A stretch of 16,288 nt of DNA, taken from the NCBI GenBank assembly GCA_902805805.1, contig CADCUE010000046.1, positions 1 through 16,288 of the forward strand, in the 5' to 3' direction. Shown piece by piece: positions 15,810-16,288 of the stretch. The position numbers and the translations under genes were made by a program. Source of the stretch: an uncultured Frankineae bacterium (lineage in GTDB: Bacteria; Actinomycetota; Actinomycetes; Mycobacteriales; SCTD01). How positions within the stretch are numbered: the first letter of the stretch is position 1; each line of letters begins with the position of its first letter. The notes under the pieces were generated by a model. It made no database searches. It had not been told where the DNA came from and saw only the letters and a list, made by a program, of their open reading frames with translations.

Positions 15810-16288
<479 letters not shown>

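Overview
The window is one dense, entirely plus-strand stretch of a very GC-rich bacterial chromosome. Gene content and order (nnrD, alr, hydrolase, tsaE, tsaB, rimI, tsaD, groES, groEL1-type), many GTG starts, GTGA stop/start overlaps and a CIRCE element in front of groES all point to a high-GC Actinomycetota. The genus cannot be fixed from the sequence. No IS element, integrase, tRNA, rRNA or CRISPR array is visible, and no gap without a gene exceeds 139 bases.

Bases 1-4593 hold a tightly packed operon-like run: the end of the bifunctional NAD(P)HX repair enzyme (nnrD, truncated by the window edge), alanine racemase (alr), a membrane-anchored alpha/beta hydrolase, a family-4 (4Fe-4S) uracil-DNA glycosylase, and tsaE. 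From alr on, each gene overlaps the next by the 4 bases GTGA.

Bases 4594-11496 hold a branched-chain-amino-acid-type ABC importer (two ATPases, two permeases, and last a lipoprotein substrate-binding protein), a strong hairpin terminator, and an ANL-superfamily acyl-CoA ligase. This block sits between tsaE and tsaB, which are adjacent or nearly so in familiar actinobacterial relatives (for example mycobacteria).

Bases 11528-15305 resume the t6A/housekeeping run: tsaB, an uncharacterised soluble protein, rimI, tsaD, and a cation-antiporter-like membrane protein that seems to begin at a CTG overlapping the tsaD stop. tsaB and tsaD each have a TAnnCT -10-like box 6 bases before the GTG, which suggests leaderless transcripts. 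TsaB, TsaD and TsaE together make the tRNA t6A37 modification.

Bases 15306-16288 hold the heat-shock operon: a promoter overlapped by a CIRCE operator, groES, a strong hairpin between the genes, and the first 156 codons of groEL, which runs off the window.

Most of the window is conserved housekeeping DNA. The parts most worth checking are the unknown gene locked between tsaB and rimI, the transporter/ligase block splitting the t6A genes, the altered signature motif in the LivG-like ATPase, the CTG-start antiporter, and the hairpins and short palindrome in the transporter and chaperonin leaders. I found nothing that clearly amounts to a new biological system.
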